DNA of 64,000 nucleotides. It comes from Oscillospiraceae bacterium (GTDB lineage Bacteria; Bacillota; Clostridia; Saccharofermentanales; Saccharofermentanaceae). Under the pieces are notes generated by a model, which searched no databases, was not told where the DNA came from, and saw only the letters and a list, made by a program, of their open reading frames with translations. The stretch lies in assembly GCA_902782125.1 (NCBI GenBank), contig CACZMA010000009.1:1-64000 (forward strand), given 5' to 3'. The first letter of the stretch is position 1. Each line of letters starts with the position of its first letter. Shown here piece by piece: positions 54,384 to 63,371 of the stretch. The translations under genes and the position numbers were made by a program.

Positions 54384-55907
54384 ATGGCACAGATAGTGGT
54401 AAATGATCTCAGCTTCTGCTATGAGGGAAGCTATGACTATATTTTTGAGAACGTATCCTTCACGGTGGATACCGACTGGAAGCTCGGCTTCATCGGGCGT
54501 AACGGCAAGGGCAAGACGACGTTTTTGAGGCTGCTTCAGGGACAGTACGAATACAGCGGCACGATAAGTTCGAACGAACCGTTCGACTATTTCCCGTATG
54601 CATACGGAGAGGACGATCTGGCGCTGCCGGCATCAACTCTTCTCGAGAAGTGGAAGCCCGCCTGTGAGGAGTGGCGCGTGCTCTGCGAGATGAACGAACT
54701 CGACCTGGACGCAGAGGACCTCTATCGTCCTTTCGGCGAACTCTCCCTTGGCCAGCGCACGAAAATAATGCTCGCGGTGCTCTTCTCCGGCGAAGGGGAT
54801 TTCCTCCTGATTGACGAGCCCACGAACAACCTGGATGCGCAGGCGAGGCTTACGATCCGCAGATACCTGGCAGGCAAGAAAGGCTTCATACTTGTATCGC
54901 ACGATGCGGCCCTCCTTGATGCCGTTGTTGACCATGTGCTCGTTCTTAACCGCTCGAGCATTGAGGTACAGTCGGGCAACTTCAGCTCGTGGTGGGAGAA
55001 CAAGGAGAAGGCGGACAGCCACGCGCGCCGCGAGAACGAGAAGCACCTCAAGGAGATAAGCCACATGAAGGCTGCTGCGGACAAGGTCTCTCGCTGGGCG
55101 GACAAGAGCGAGAACTCCAAGATCGGACATGACCCGATCAAGGAGAGAGACCATAACGTCGTGGCGGCAAGATCTTATGTCGGAGGCAAGACCAAGAAGG
55201 CGGAGGCCAGAGCGAAAGCCTTTGAACAAAGGATGGAGCGTTCGGTCGCGCAGAAGGAAGGACTTCTTAACGACGTCGAGCGTGAGTTCGATCTTAAGAT
55301 AACTACGCTGTCTCACTATAAGAAGGTACTGGTCCGCGCGGCAGATCTGTCAGTCTCGTATAAGGGGTCTGAAGTCAAAGTGATAGACGGTCTGAACTTC
55401 GAGATAACGCAGGGCGAGCGCGTGTTCCTGAGCGGCGGCAACGGCTGCGGTAAGTCGACTCTGATCAAGGCGATCCTCGGCGGAGATGCTGCGGGAGACT
55501 TGGATATCTCGGGCACTCTTGAGCGCGCGAGCGGACTTGTCATCTCATATGTGAATCAGGACACTTCGCATCTTAAGGGAAGCTTCAGGGATTATGCCTT
55601 TGAGTGCGGCATCGATTACACGCTGCTGCTATCTCTTCTGAACCGACTGGACTTCGATAAGGCCCAGTATGAGAAAGACCTGTCCGATCTGTCCGACGGT
55701 CAGAAGAAAAAGGTGCTCATAGCATCGAGCCTTCTGACGCCCGCGCATCTTTATATCTGGGACGAACCATTGAACTACATCGATGTATTCTCGCGCCGCC
55801 AGATCGAGAAGCTGATCACTGAGTATCAGCCGACCATGGTAATGGTAGAGCACGACCTGAGGTTCAGGGATAAGACCGCGACGAGGGTGGTGGAACTGTC
55901 CTGTTGA
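54384..55907 (+). CDS. Lsa-type ABC-F ribosome-protection protein (507 aa)
   Basis: ATG 54384 after GGAGG. Two ABC domains without TM segments: first Walker A GRNGKGKTT, signature LSLGQRTK, LIDEPTNNLD; second GGNGCGKST, LSDGQKKK, IWDEPLNYID. A charged linker (KHLKEISHMKAAADKVSRWADKS) lies between them. The opening (VVNDLSFCYEGSYDYIFENV, then DYFPYA) is that of Lsa-family ABC-F proteins. These displace lincosamides, pleuromutilins and streptogramin A from the ribosome. Resistance is predicted, not proven. Confidence 0.9.
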   Translation: MAQIVVNDLSFCYEGSYDYIFENVSFTVDTDWKLGFIGRNGKGKTTFLRLLQGQYEYSGTISSNEPFDYFPYAYGEDDLALPASTLLEKWKPACEEWRVLCEMNELDLDAEDLYRPFGELSLGQRTKIMLAVLFSGEGDFLLIDEPTNNLDAQARLTIRRYLAGKKGFILVSHDAALLDAVVDHVLVLNRSSIEVQSGNFSSWWENKEKADSHARRENEKHLKEISHMKAAADKVSRWADKSENSKIGHDPIKERDHNVVAARSYVGGKTKKAEARAKAFEQRMERSVAQKEGLLNDVEREFDLKITTLSHYKKVLVRAADLSVSYKGSEVKVIDGLNFEITQGERVFLSGGNGCGKSTLIKAILGGDAAGDLDISGTLERASGLVISYVNQDTSHLKGSFRDYAFECGIDYTLLLSLLNRLDFDKAQYEKDLSDLSDGQKKKVLIASSLLTPAHLYIWDEPLNYIDVFSRRQIEKLITEYQPTMVMVEHDLRFRDKTATRVVELSC

Positions 55908-55937
55908 GTTATAATAGCGGCATAAGGGGGAACTCAT

Positions 55938-56384
55938 ATGGGAGAGTATAAGTTCTACGGCCATGAGACTGCGGGCGCGCCGAGGCCGCTCGAGAGCAGC
56001 CTTGCATGGCTCAAGTCACCGCTCGATCTTTACGATGCCTTGTCTGACGGACTCTGGCGAAGGGAGACTTGCGCTCCGAGGATGCAGGATGAGTGGACCC
56101 CCGGGAACAAGACTCTGGGTCAGTGCTCCATTACTGCGTTCATAGTGCAGGACCTCTTCGGCGGCGAGGTGTACGGGATATTAAGACCCGGCGGCAATTA
56201 CCATTGTTATAACGTAATAGGAGATGCCAGGTTCGACCTGACCTCGGAGCAGTTCGGGGAAGAGGCGAAGGAACTGGTGTATGACGATAAGCACCTGCAG
56301 AGCAGGGAAGTGCATTTCGCGAAGGAAGAGAAGAAAGCCAGATACGAATACCTGAAGCAGCTGGTCTATGAGTATAGAAAATGA
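55938..56384 (+). CDS. YunG-family protein (148 aa)
   Basis: GQCSITAFIVQDLFGGEVYG followed by GNYHCYNVI and DLTSEQFGEE is the YunG pattern. It has a Cys/His arrangement that could be catalytic, as in papain-like folds. Function uncharacterised. AGGGGG precedes; the next gene overlaps by 17 bp. Confidence 0.85.
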   Translation: MGEYKFYGHETAGAPRPLESSLAWLKSPLDLYDALSDGLWRRETCAPRMQDEWTPGNKTLGQCSITAFIVQDLFGGEVYGILRPGGNYHCYNVIGDARFDLTSEQFGEEAKELVYDDKHLQSREVHFAKEEKKARYEYLKQLVYEYRK

Positions 56385-57108
56385 CAAGCCAAGAGTAAAA
56401 GGGATGCCCAGGCCGGCCCGGGCGGTCGGCAGGCAGACCATCAAGTCGAGCATCGGCAGGGGCGTCGCCAGGACAGGCGGAAGGCTCGTGTCGAACCTGA
56501 GCCGGAGAAGTGCGATGGTGCTCGTGAACCTCCTGCGCGCGGAATCCCGTGTGGCTGTGCTCGCGGTCTTAAGGGGCGTGACCCGAGTCCTGATGGCAAA
56601 CCTTATCACTGCAGTGATCACACTCATAGCATTTACTCTGTACGATTCGATATTCTTCTTCCGCAGAGAGCGGTCCGGAAAGCAGTTTCTCGTGAATCTT
56701 CTGAGCAACATCTGGGTCATATCCTGCGGAACCGGCGTGTTCATCATATGGGAAATTGCCGCAAGTCCGCTGTTCGGTGAGGACTTCTGGTCTGGAGTGC
56801 TGAATTTTGTTTTGGGTTTTGCCTTGTCTGTTATAATATGTCTTGTCGCGGGATTCGCTTTCGATAAGGTGGTGTCGAAGTTCTACATGAGCGACACGGA
56901 CCGGATGCTGGCGATAATCGGAGAAGAGTACGAGCGCACGAGAATGGAGAAGGACTTGGAGCGCGAGGACGCGAGAGCACTGCTCGGCAGCATCGAGGAT
57001 CTGATCACGCCGAAGGTGATACGCCGGATGTTCAGATCGGAAGACCGCAGCAAATTTGCGCAGGAGCTTATAACGGAAGCAGAAGCTGCGCTGTCAACGG
57101 GGGAATGA
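56368..57108 (+). CDS. Membrane protein (246 aa), unknown
   Basis: Arg-rich N-terminus, then three TM stretches (LMANLITAVITLIAFTLYD, IWVISCGTGVFIIWEIA, LGFALSVIICLVAGFAFD) and a charged helical C-terminus. Overlap with yunG-like and 3 bp to the next gene suggest one operon. No family recognised. Confidence 0.7.
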   Translation: MSIENDKPRVKGMPRPARAVGRQTIKSSIGRGVARTGGRLVSNLSRRSAMVLVNLLRAESRVAVLAVLRGVTRVLMANLITAVITLIAFTLYDSIFFFRRERSGKQFLVNLLSNIWVISCGTGVFIIWEIAASPLFGEDFWSGVLNFVLGFALSVIICLVAGFAFDKVVSKFYMSDTDRMLAIIGEEYERTRMEKDLEREDARALLGSIEDLITPKVIRRMFRSEDRSKFAQELITEAEAALSTGE

Positions 57109-57111
57109 TCA

Positions 57112-57660
57112 ATGGACGATAAGTCTGAAGCAAAGGCATGGAATCCTGCAAGGATAGTCATGCTCGTTCTTTTGGGCATAGTCCTGATCGCAGGCACGCT
57201 CATCCTTGCCCTGAACGTCATGACTTATGTCCAGATGAAGAATGCCATGAACTGGAGCCCCTATACCGACATTACTCAGGAAGACAAGGACAGATATGCG
57301 AGCCTTGTAATGATTCCTGAGATATCCGACCAGATCGTCGCTTCGAACCTGAGAGGCATCCGCGATCCCCAGTACTGCATCGAGACAAAAACCTATGATT
57401 CCATAGAAGAACTGTATAAGGTCCTGCCGTTCGAGACTGAAGAAGACCGCGCGGCAGCGATCGCCCAGATATATGAACTTGATTACATACCCGACATACC
57501 GGACGCTTCAGACGCCGTGACGGCATATGTCGCAGCAGATCTGCCTCTGACAGAACAGGCCGGCAACGGTTATGTCGTGTCCTACTACTACGTCCACGAG
57601 AACTATATCATTCAGGATGATGAAGGTTTCCGGCTCGTTTTCCTCGTACAGACTAATTGA
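57112..57660 (+). CDS. Single-TM protein (182 aa), unknown
   Basis: One TM helix near residues 15-37 (VMLVLLGIVLIAGTLILAL) and an outside domain without recognised motifs. Last gene of the small operon; its end overlaps the convergent 121-aa gene by 8 bp. Confidence 0.68.
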   Translation: MDDKSEAKAWNPARIVMLVLLGIVLIAGTLILALNVMTYVQMKNAMNWSPYTDITQEDKDRYASLVMIPEISDQIVASNLRGIRDPQYCIETKTYDSIEELYKVLPFETEEDRAAAIAQIYELDYIPDIPDASDAVTAYVAADLPLTEQAGNGYVVSYYYVHENYIIQDDEGFRLVFLVQTN

Positions 57661-58018
57661 CGATCTTGGCCCGTCTTGCCAAAAACAAACGCTGACTTTT
57701 GGAGAGCAGGGGTACAGTCATACTACCGTGGATCTCAGAATGATAAAGACTGTTGCTTGACGGAAGATAGCGCACTACAGCATCCGTATCAAAACAGTCC
57801 TTCGCGGTAATGGTTATGATTATCCCGCTGAACCTCGTTAGCATTGATGACACAACGGTATCTGAGTCTCTTTGATAGCCGCGCTCTACAGAGAGACCTC
57901 TTGCATCCGCAAAAGCAGCCGAAGATACAGAACCGTCTCGGCGCCAAAACATTGCCGCGCGTTCGGGCGGATACACGGCACGGTACAGTAATTCTTCCGG
58001 CGCGAAAACATCATCCAT
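57653..58018 (-). CDS. Uncharacterised small protein, TA-like partner 2 (121 aa)
   Basis: ELLYRAVYPPERAAMFWRRDG then SVSSAAFADARGLSVERGY, with no signal or TM. I recall similar small proteins downstream of YefM-like genes, but no function. It overlaps the preceding gene by 8 bp, the coupling often seen in toxin-antitoxin pairs. Toxin activity is speculative. Confidence 0.6.
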   Translation of the reverse strand: MDDVFAPEELLYRAVYPPERAAMFWRRDGSVSSAAFADARGLSVERGYQRDSDTVVSSMLTRFSGIIITITAKDCFDTDAVVRYLPSSNSLYHSEIHGSMTVPLLSKSQRLFLARRAKIVN

Positions 58019-58541
58019 AAAAAGCGATCACACGTTCGTTGATGGCAGCTGCTGTAGAACGAATGGTCTCATAGTATTCGTTGTCATCATAGGGGGCAAC
58101 GAATACTTCTGCCTCACCCGACACACCGATCTCTATCTCCATATGATCATGCCTTGAATTGTCGAATTCCAGTTGAATTGTCTCCAGACTGGTCGGGAAT
58201 ATCTCCGGTTGGATAGTCAGAGCCTTTATCAGAGCGCGGACCTTCTTGATAACACCGGCCGGCAGGGGCTTGGCATCACTGCCGTTCCAGCCGGACTTGA
58301 GAGTGCTGATCTCGTCAAGCTTCTTGAGATTATCTTCCTTGATCGAGCTGTTGTCCGAGGGACCGAGCATTGAATAGTAAGTCGCCAAATGTCCTTTGTT
58401 GAGCCTGGTATATTCATTCTCGGAGATTATGACTATATTCTTACCGTTCTTCCGCGGAACGATGATAACTTCGCCTTCATATGCTGAATCAAAATAAGAC
58501 TTAATGTTATCCCTGATCTCCATCTGCTTAGCGATAATCAT
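58011..58541 (-). CDS. Uncharacterised protein with YefM-like N-terminus, TA-like partner 1 (176 aa)
   Basis: ATG 58541 follows AGGAGGG. The first 60 residues (EVIIVPRKNGKNIVIISENEYTRL) resemble Phd/YefM antitoxins. A second part (GWNGSDAKPLP... and a beta-rich end) is of unknown type. Its longer reading frame is rejected for lack of a ribosome-binding site. It is the first gene of the pair with 57653. Confidence 0.6.
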   Translation of the reverse strand: MIIAKQMEIRDNIKSYFDSAYEGEVIIVPRKNGKNIVIISENEYTRLNKGHLATYYSMLGPSDNSSIKEDNLKKLDEISTLKSGWNGSDAKPLPAGVIKKVRALIKALTIQPEIFPTSLETIQLEFDNSRHDHMEIEIGVSGEAEVFVAPYDDNEYYETIRSTAAAINERVIAFYG

Positions 58542-58627
58542 AATGCCCTCCTGATATCGTACATAAAACCGTACGGTTTCTGGTACTATAATATCATCTT
58601 TGTTTGCATACTTCAAGACTCGTTCCC

Positions 58628-58704
58628 GGATAGGCTGAACTTCTGAGCGGACTTCCGCACAAGCGCAGCGCGGAGGACTATAGCGAAGAAGTTCGGGCCT
58701 ATCC
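58628..58704. repeat. Long inverted repeat upstream of the NSS transporter
   Basis: Two arms of about 17 bp (58628-58644 with 58687-58704, one bulged G and one T-G pair) enclose 42 bp that can form a further inner stem. It lies just upstream of TATAAT (58709-58714), over where a -35 box would be. Operator, cruciform or the end of an RNA of another unit; no T-run. Confidence 0.6.
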
Positions 58705-58721
58705 GTGCTATAATATGCACC

Positions 58722-60119
58722 ATGAGTAAGAAGAGAGATACTTTCACCGGAACATTAGGATTCATACTTGCCGCGGCGGGAAGCGCCGTGGGTCTCGGCA
58801 ATATCTGGAGATTCCCTTATCTCGCTGCCAAGGACGGCGGCGGACTGTTCCTTGTCATATATCTAATCCTGGCGCTCACTTTCGGCTTCACGCTCCTCAT
58901 GTCAGAGGTCGTCATCGGCCGTAAGACCAAGCAGAGCGCGCTCACCGCATACGGCGTCATCAATTCAAAGTTCAAATGGCTGGGCGGCATCGCGACGGTC
59001 GTGCCGTTCCTGATCCTGCCGTACTACTGCGTCATCGGCGGCTGGGTATTAAAGTATTTCATCGTATTCATTACCGGCCACGGCACTGATGCTGCGACTG
59101 ACGGCTTTTTCGGAGGATTCATCACGGGTGAGGTCGAACCGGTCGTCATGCTGGCGGTCTTCCTTGCCGCGACAATGTTCGTTGTCATCAGGGGCGTCAA
59201 CGGCGGCATCGAGAAGATGTCCAAGGTCCTTATGCCCGTTCTGCTCGTCCTCGTTATCGGCATCGCGGTCTTCGCTCTTACAATAAGATCTGAAGACAGG
59301 ACCGGCCTTCAGGGCCTGAAGATCCTTGTCATCCCGACTCTTGAGGGCAAGAGCTTAAACGATGTCTTCACCGTTGTCCTTGATGCGATGGGACAGCTCT
59401 TCTACAGCATATCCGTCGCGATGGGCATCATGATCACATACGGCTCTTATCTCAAGGATGACGATAACATTGTCAAGGGCGTAAACCGCATCGAGCTCTT
59501 CGACACGCTGGTTGCGTTCCTCGCGGGCGTAATGGTAATCCCGACAGTGTTCGTTTTCATGGGCACGGAAGGCATGGCGGCATCCGGTCCCGGCCTTATG
59601 TTCGAGGCTCTCCCGAAAACATTCTCTTCCATGGGCATCGCAGGCAACATCGTCGGCACATTGTTCTTTGCCATGGTCCTCTTTGCTGCACTGACGAGTT
59701 CCGTATCGATCCTCGAGGCGGTCGTATCGAGCATTATGGATAAATTCAGGATCTCCCGCACGAAGGCCGTTGTCATCGAGACGGTGGCTGCACTGGTGCT
59801 CGGCATTATCGTATGCTTCGGTTATAACCTTCTGTACTTTGAGTTCAAGCTTCCGAACGGCTCGACCGCGCAGGTCCTCGATATCATGGACTATGTAAGC
59901 AACAACATCCTGATGCCTGTCCTCGCTATAGGAACATGCATCCTGATCGGCTGGGTAGCTAAGCCTGACTTGATCATCTCGGAGGCTACCAAGAACGGCG
60001 AGAAGTTCGGCCGCAAGACACTCTATATAGTAATGGTCAAGTTCGTCGCTCCGATCCTTCTCCTGCTGCTCCTTCTTAAGTCGCTGGGCATTATGGATCT
60101 TATTATCAAAGCAAGATAA
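58722..60119 (+). CDS. Neurotransmitter:sodium symporter family transporter (465 aa)
   Basis: GFILAAAGSAVGLGNIWRFPYLA in TM1 is the NSS substrate- and Na+-binding signature; about 11-12 TM helices follow. Bacterial members (LeuT/MhsT/TnaT type) import amino acids with Na+. The substrate is not predictable. No ribosome-binding site is seen, and TATAAT ends only 7 bp before the ATG, so the mRNA may be leaderless. Confidence 0.93.
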   Translation: MSKKRDTFTGTLGFILAAAGSAVGLGNIWRFPYLAAKDGGGLFLVIYLILALTFGFTLLMSEVVIGRKTKQSALTAYGVINSKFKWLGGIATVVPFLILPYYCVIGGWVLKYFIVFITGHGTDAATDGFFGGFITGEVEPVVMLAVFLAATMFVVIRGVNGGIEKMSKVLMPVLLVLVIGIAVFALTIRSEDRTGLQGLKILVIPTLEGKSLNDVFTVVLDAMGQLFYSISVAMGIMITYGSYLKDDDNIVKGVNRIELFDTLVAFLAGVMVIPTVFVFMGTEGMAASGPGLMFEALPKTFSSMGIAGNIVGTLFFAMVLFAALTSSVSILEAVVSSIMDKFRISRTKAVVIETVAALVLGIIVCFGYNLLYFEFKLPNGSTAQVLDIMDYVSNNILMPVLAIGTCILIGWVAKPDLIISEATKNGEKFGRKTLYIVMVKFVAPILLLLLLLKSLGIMDLIIKAR

Positions 60120-60203
60120 GGTGCGGTTTTTTCCAGTTAAGGACTATTTAATAATTCCATCGATATGATTTGGTCATCATACGAAGAAAGGTGAATGAAC
60201 CAT

Positions 60204-62582
60204 ATGTTTTGGGATATCTTGAGGAAAGACCTGAAGCGGAAGAAGACGATGAACGCGATACTGTTCATTTTCGTCGTGCTCTCCGCTTGCTTTGTTGCCG
60301 CAGGTCTGTCGAATGTAGTCTCTGTCATGTCCGGAACTGACTACTATTTTGATAAGGCGGGGCTGGGCGACTATATTGTAGTTACCCTGGGAGAAGAGAA
60401 TATCGATGCCGTATCTGACAGGCTCGAGGGCGAATCCTATGTGACCGCAGTGAGAACGGAGCTGGCACTTACTGTCGACGGAGATAATATCAGTCTTCCC
60501 GGCAAAGGCGGTTATGAGACTCCTGACAGGATGATCATGATCCAGACGATAGAAGATTCCGCCATAGACTTCTTTGACAATAATAACGAAGTGCTTACTT
60601 ATGTTGCTCCGGGACAGGCATATCTGTCCGGCAGCTTCATGTCCAAGAACGATCTTAAGCCCGGCGATCTTGTCGATATCGAGATCGGAGATAAGGTATA
60701 CACTTTCGAGATCGCGGGCCATGCAAAAGATGCGCTCCTGGGCTCTGATTTTATGGGAAATTCGAGGTTCCTCATTAGCAGCGAAGACTGGAAGACGATC
60801 AATGAGGACGAAGAATATAAGACTATGTATACGCTCCAGTTCAGCCATGTCGATTCGACTGATCCCGGACTCGTGAAGTCCAAGGTCTCAGACATTGACG
60901 GCACTATCCTGTCTTATCCGAGAGAAACATTCAAGACGGCCTATATATTGGATCTTATTACGGCCTTCATCGTAGTTGCCATGAGCCTTGTTCTCGTGAT
61001 CGTATCCTTCACGGTCCTTAAGTTCTCCATCAACTTCACCATCGCAGAAGAATTCCGCGAGATCGGTGTAATGAAGGCGATAGGAATGAAAAGCAGCAAG
61101 ATCCGCTATATGTATATAACGAAATACCTTATGCTTGGTGCAGCAGGCGCTGTTATCGGACTTATCTTAAGCTTCCCGTTCGGCAAGCTCCTGCTGGCTT
61201 CAGTCTCTGATAAGATGGTCCTCGGAAGCGAGAATTCGGCTCTCATGAACATATTGGGTTCGGTCATGGTCCTCGCCGTAGTCCTGATGTTTGCTTATCA
61301 CTGCACCAGAGGCGTCAAGTCCATGACTCCGCTCGATGCGATAAGGAGCGGACAGACAGGTGAACGCTACAGCAGGAAAAAGGGCGTAAGGCTTAAGAGC
61401 TTCCGCGGAAACAATGCGGCTTTCCTCGCGATCAACGATATCTTAAGCGCACCTAAGAGATTCATAACGATCCTTCTGACATTCTGCATGTGCACACTGC
61501 TTGTACTCGTTCTCGAGAATACGGTAACTACTCTTACCGGAAGCACACTGGCGACAACCTTCGGTCAGCCGAGCGATCTGTACTTCGGGATCGAGAAGGA
61601 TGACATAGCTGAGATCGTTGCAGTTGAAGGTATTCCCGGAGTCGAGAACAGACTTGAAGAACTGGAAGACAAACTTGCAGATGCAGGCATCCCCGGTCAT
61701 GTGTATAAGGAACTCAACTATATGATCACATACAAAGTCGGCGACGAGCAGTACGGTCTCTGGAGCCAGTACGGTGTCGGCACGGATGCAAAGGATTATT
61801 CATGCCTTACGGGTTCCGCTCCGCAGAACGCAAACGAGATCGCGATAACAAATCAGGTAGCAAACATGACCGGCCTTAAGATAGGCGATACCGTGATCGC
61901 GGAGTACGGCGGGGAACAGAAAGAACTGATCGTAACCGGCACCTTCCAGACGATGAACCAGCTCGGTGAGTGCGTAAGGCTGCACCAGGACTGCGGCTTC
62001 AAATTCAGCGGTACGGCGAATTATTTCGAGTATCAGATAGACTTCGACGATGACCCGTCCGCAGAGGAGATCGAAGCGCGTAAGGCGAAGGTCGCAGAGA
62101 TCATCGACTGCGACGGCGGCAAGGTAATGAATGCAGGAGAGTTCGTTGACAAGTGCACACAGTCGTCAGGCCCCATCGGTGCCGCGAGAGACCTTCTTCT
62201 CGCCATAACGTTCATAGTCATCGTGCTCGTGGCGATCCTTATGGAGAGGTCGTTCATCTCAGACGAGAAGGACCAGATCGCGCTGCTCAAGGCACTCGGC
62301 TTCGGAACGGGAACTGTCACCCTCTGGCACACCATAAGACTCGGACTGGCATCGCTCATCGCAGTACTGCTCGCAGCCGTCCTGTCACTGCCCGCGACGC
62401 AGCTCATGATCACACCGATCTTCGCCTTCATGGGAGCGGGCAAGGTGACCTACGAATACCGCCCCGAGATGATCTTCGGATTCTACCCGGCACTCATACT
62501 CGCAGTCGCGGTGACCGCGGCATACCTGACATCGCTCTACACAAAGACGGTAAAGGCATCAGACACATCCAACATCGAATAA
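60204..62582 (+). CDS. FtsX-type ABC permease (792 aa)
   Basis: ATG 60204 has AAAGG at a normal distance; ATG 60195 is too close. One TM helix near the N-terminus, a large outside domain, a first three-helix FtsX unit (about 255-390, with EEFREIGVMKAIGMKSSKI), another outside domain, and a second unit at the end (DEKDQIALLKALGFG). Together with the ATPase 15 bp downstream it forms a MacB/Bce-like mechanotransmission or lipid/peptide-handling transporter. Confidence 0.9.
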   Translation: MFWDILRKDLKRKKTMNAILFIFVVLSACFVAAGLSNVVSVMSGTDYYFDKAGLGDYIVVTLGEENIDAVSDRLEGESYVTAVRTELALTVDGDNISLPGKGGYETPDRMIMIQTIEDSAIDFFDNNNEVLTYVAPGQAYLSGSFMSKNDLKPGDLVDIEIGDKVYTFEIAGHAKDALLGSDFMGNSRFLISSEDWKTINEDEEYKTMYTLQFSHVDSTDPGLVKSKVSDIDGTILSYPRETFKTAYILDLITAFIVVAMSLVLVIVSFTVLKFSINFTIAEEFREIGVMKAIGMKSSKIRYMYITKYLMLGAAGAVIGLILSFPFGKLLLASVSDKMVLGSENSALMNILGSVMVLAVVLMFAYHCTRGVKSMTPLDAIRSGQTGERYSRKKGVRLKSFRGNNAAFLAINDILSAPKRFITILLTFCMCTLLVLVLENTVTTLTGSTLATTFGQPSDLYFGIEKDDIAEIVAVEGIPGVENRLEELEDKLADAGIPGHVYKELNYMITYKVGDEQYGLWSQYGVGTDAKDYSCLTGSAPQNANEIAITNQVANMTGLKIGDTVIAEYGGEQKELIVTGTFQTMNQLGECVRLHQDCGFKFSGTANYFEYQIDFDDDPSAEEIEARKAKVAEIIDCDGGKVMNAGEFVDKCTQSSGPIGAARDLLLAITFIVIVLVAILMERSFISDEKDQIALLKALGFGTGTVTLWHTIRLGLASLIAVLLAAVLSLPATQLMITPIFAFMGAGKVTYEYRPEMIFGFYPALILAVAVTAAYLTSLYTKTVKASDTSNIE

Positions 62583-62597
62583 AGGAGAACAACGAAA

Positions 62598-63368
62598 ATG
62601 GAAAATATCATCGAAGTAAAAGACCTCTGCAAGACATATATCACCAACAAGAGACAGAACCACATCCTGAAGAACGTCACGTTCAACATCAGGAAGGGCG
62701 AGATGGTAGGCATCATGGGACCTTCAGGCTCCGGCAAGTCGACGCTCCTTTACTCGGTATCCGGCATGGATAAGGCAACGAGCGGCACGGTCACACTCTC
62801 CGGTAAGGAGATCACGAACCTGTCCGACAAGGAGATGGCTGCGGTAAGGCTCGACCACATGGGATTCATCTTCCAGCAGATGTACATGATGAAGAACCTC
62901 ACGGTCCTGGATAACATCATCCTTCCCGCAGTGCAGTCCAAGAAGCTTGGCGAGACCAGAGCCGAGACCGAGGCAAGAGGCGAGGAACTCATGAAGAAGT
63001 TGGGTATAATAGAGACGGCGGACAAGGATATCAACGAAGTGTCCGGCGGACAGCTTCAGAGGGCCTGCATCGCGAGGAGCATGATAAACAAGCCCGAGAT
63101 AATCTTTGCCGACGAGCCTACGGGAGCGCTGAACAGGACATCTTCCAACGAGGTCATGGACGAGCTCGTTAAGATCAATAACAGCGGAGCGACGATAATG
63201 CTCGTAACCCACGACGCCAAGGTTGCCGCGAGATGCACGAGAGTCCTCTATATCGTTGACGGCAACATTCAGGGCGAATATGAGCTCGGTTCCCAGGCTG
63301 ACGGCGAGGCAGAGCTCAAGAAGAGAGAAAGAGAACTTACTAACTGGCTGATGGAGATGGGTTGGTAA
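62598..63368 (+). CDS. ABC transporter ATP-binding protein (LolD/BceA type, 256 aa)
   Basis: Walker A GPSGSGKST, Q-loop FQQMYMMKNL, signature VSGGQLQRA, Walker B IIFADEPTGALN, H-loop LVTHD. The ADEPTGALN form is typical of ATPases pairing with FtsX permeases. AAAGGAG precedes. It drives the permease at 60204. Confidence 0.95.
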   Translation: MENIIEVKDLCKTYITNKRQNHILKNVTFNIRKGEMVGIMGPSGSGKSTLLYSVSGMDKATSGTVTLSGKEITNLSDKEMAAVRLDHMGFIFQQMYMMKNLTVLDNIILPAVQSKKLGETRAETEARGEELMKKLGIIETADKDINEVSGGQLQRACIARSMINKPEIIFADEPTGALNRTSSNEVMDELVKINNSGATIMLVTHDAKVAARCTRVLYIVDGNIQGEYELGSQADGEAELKKRERELTNWLMEMGW

Positions 63369-63371
63369 ATA

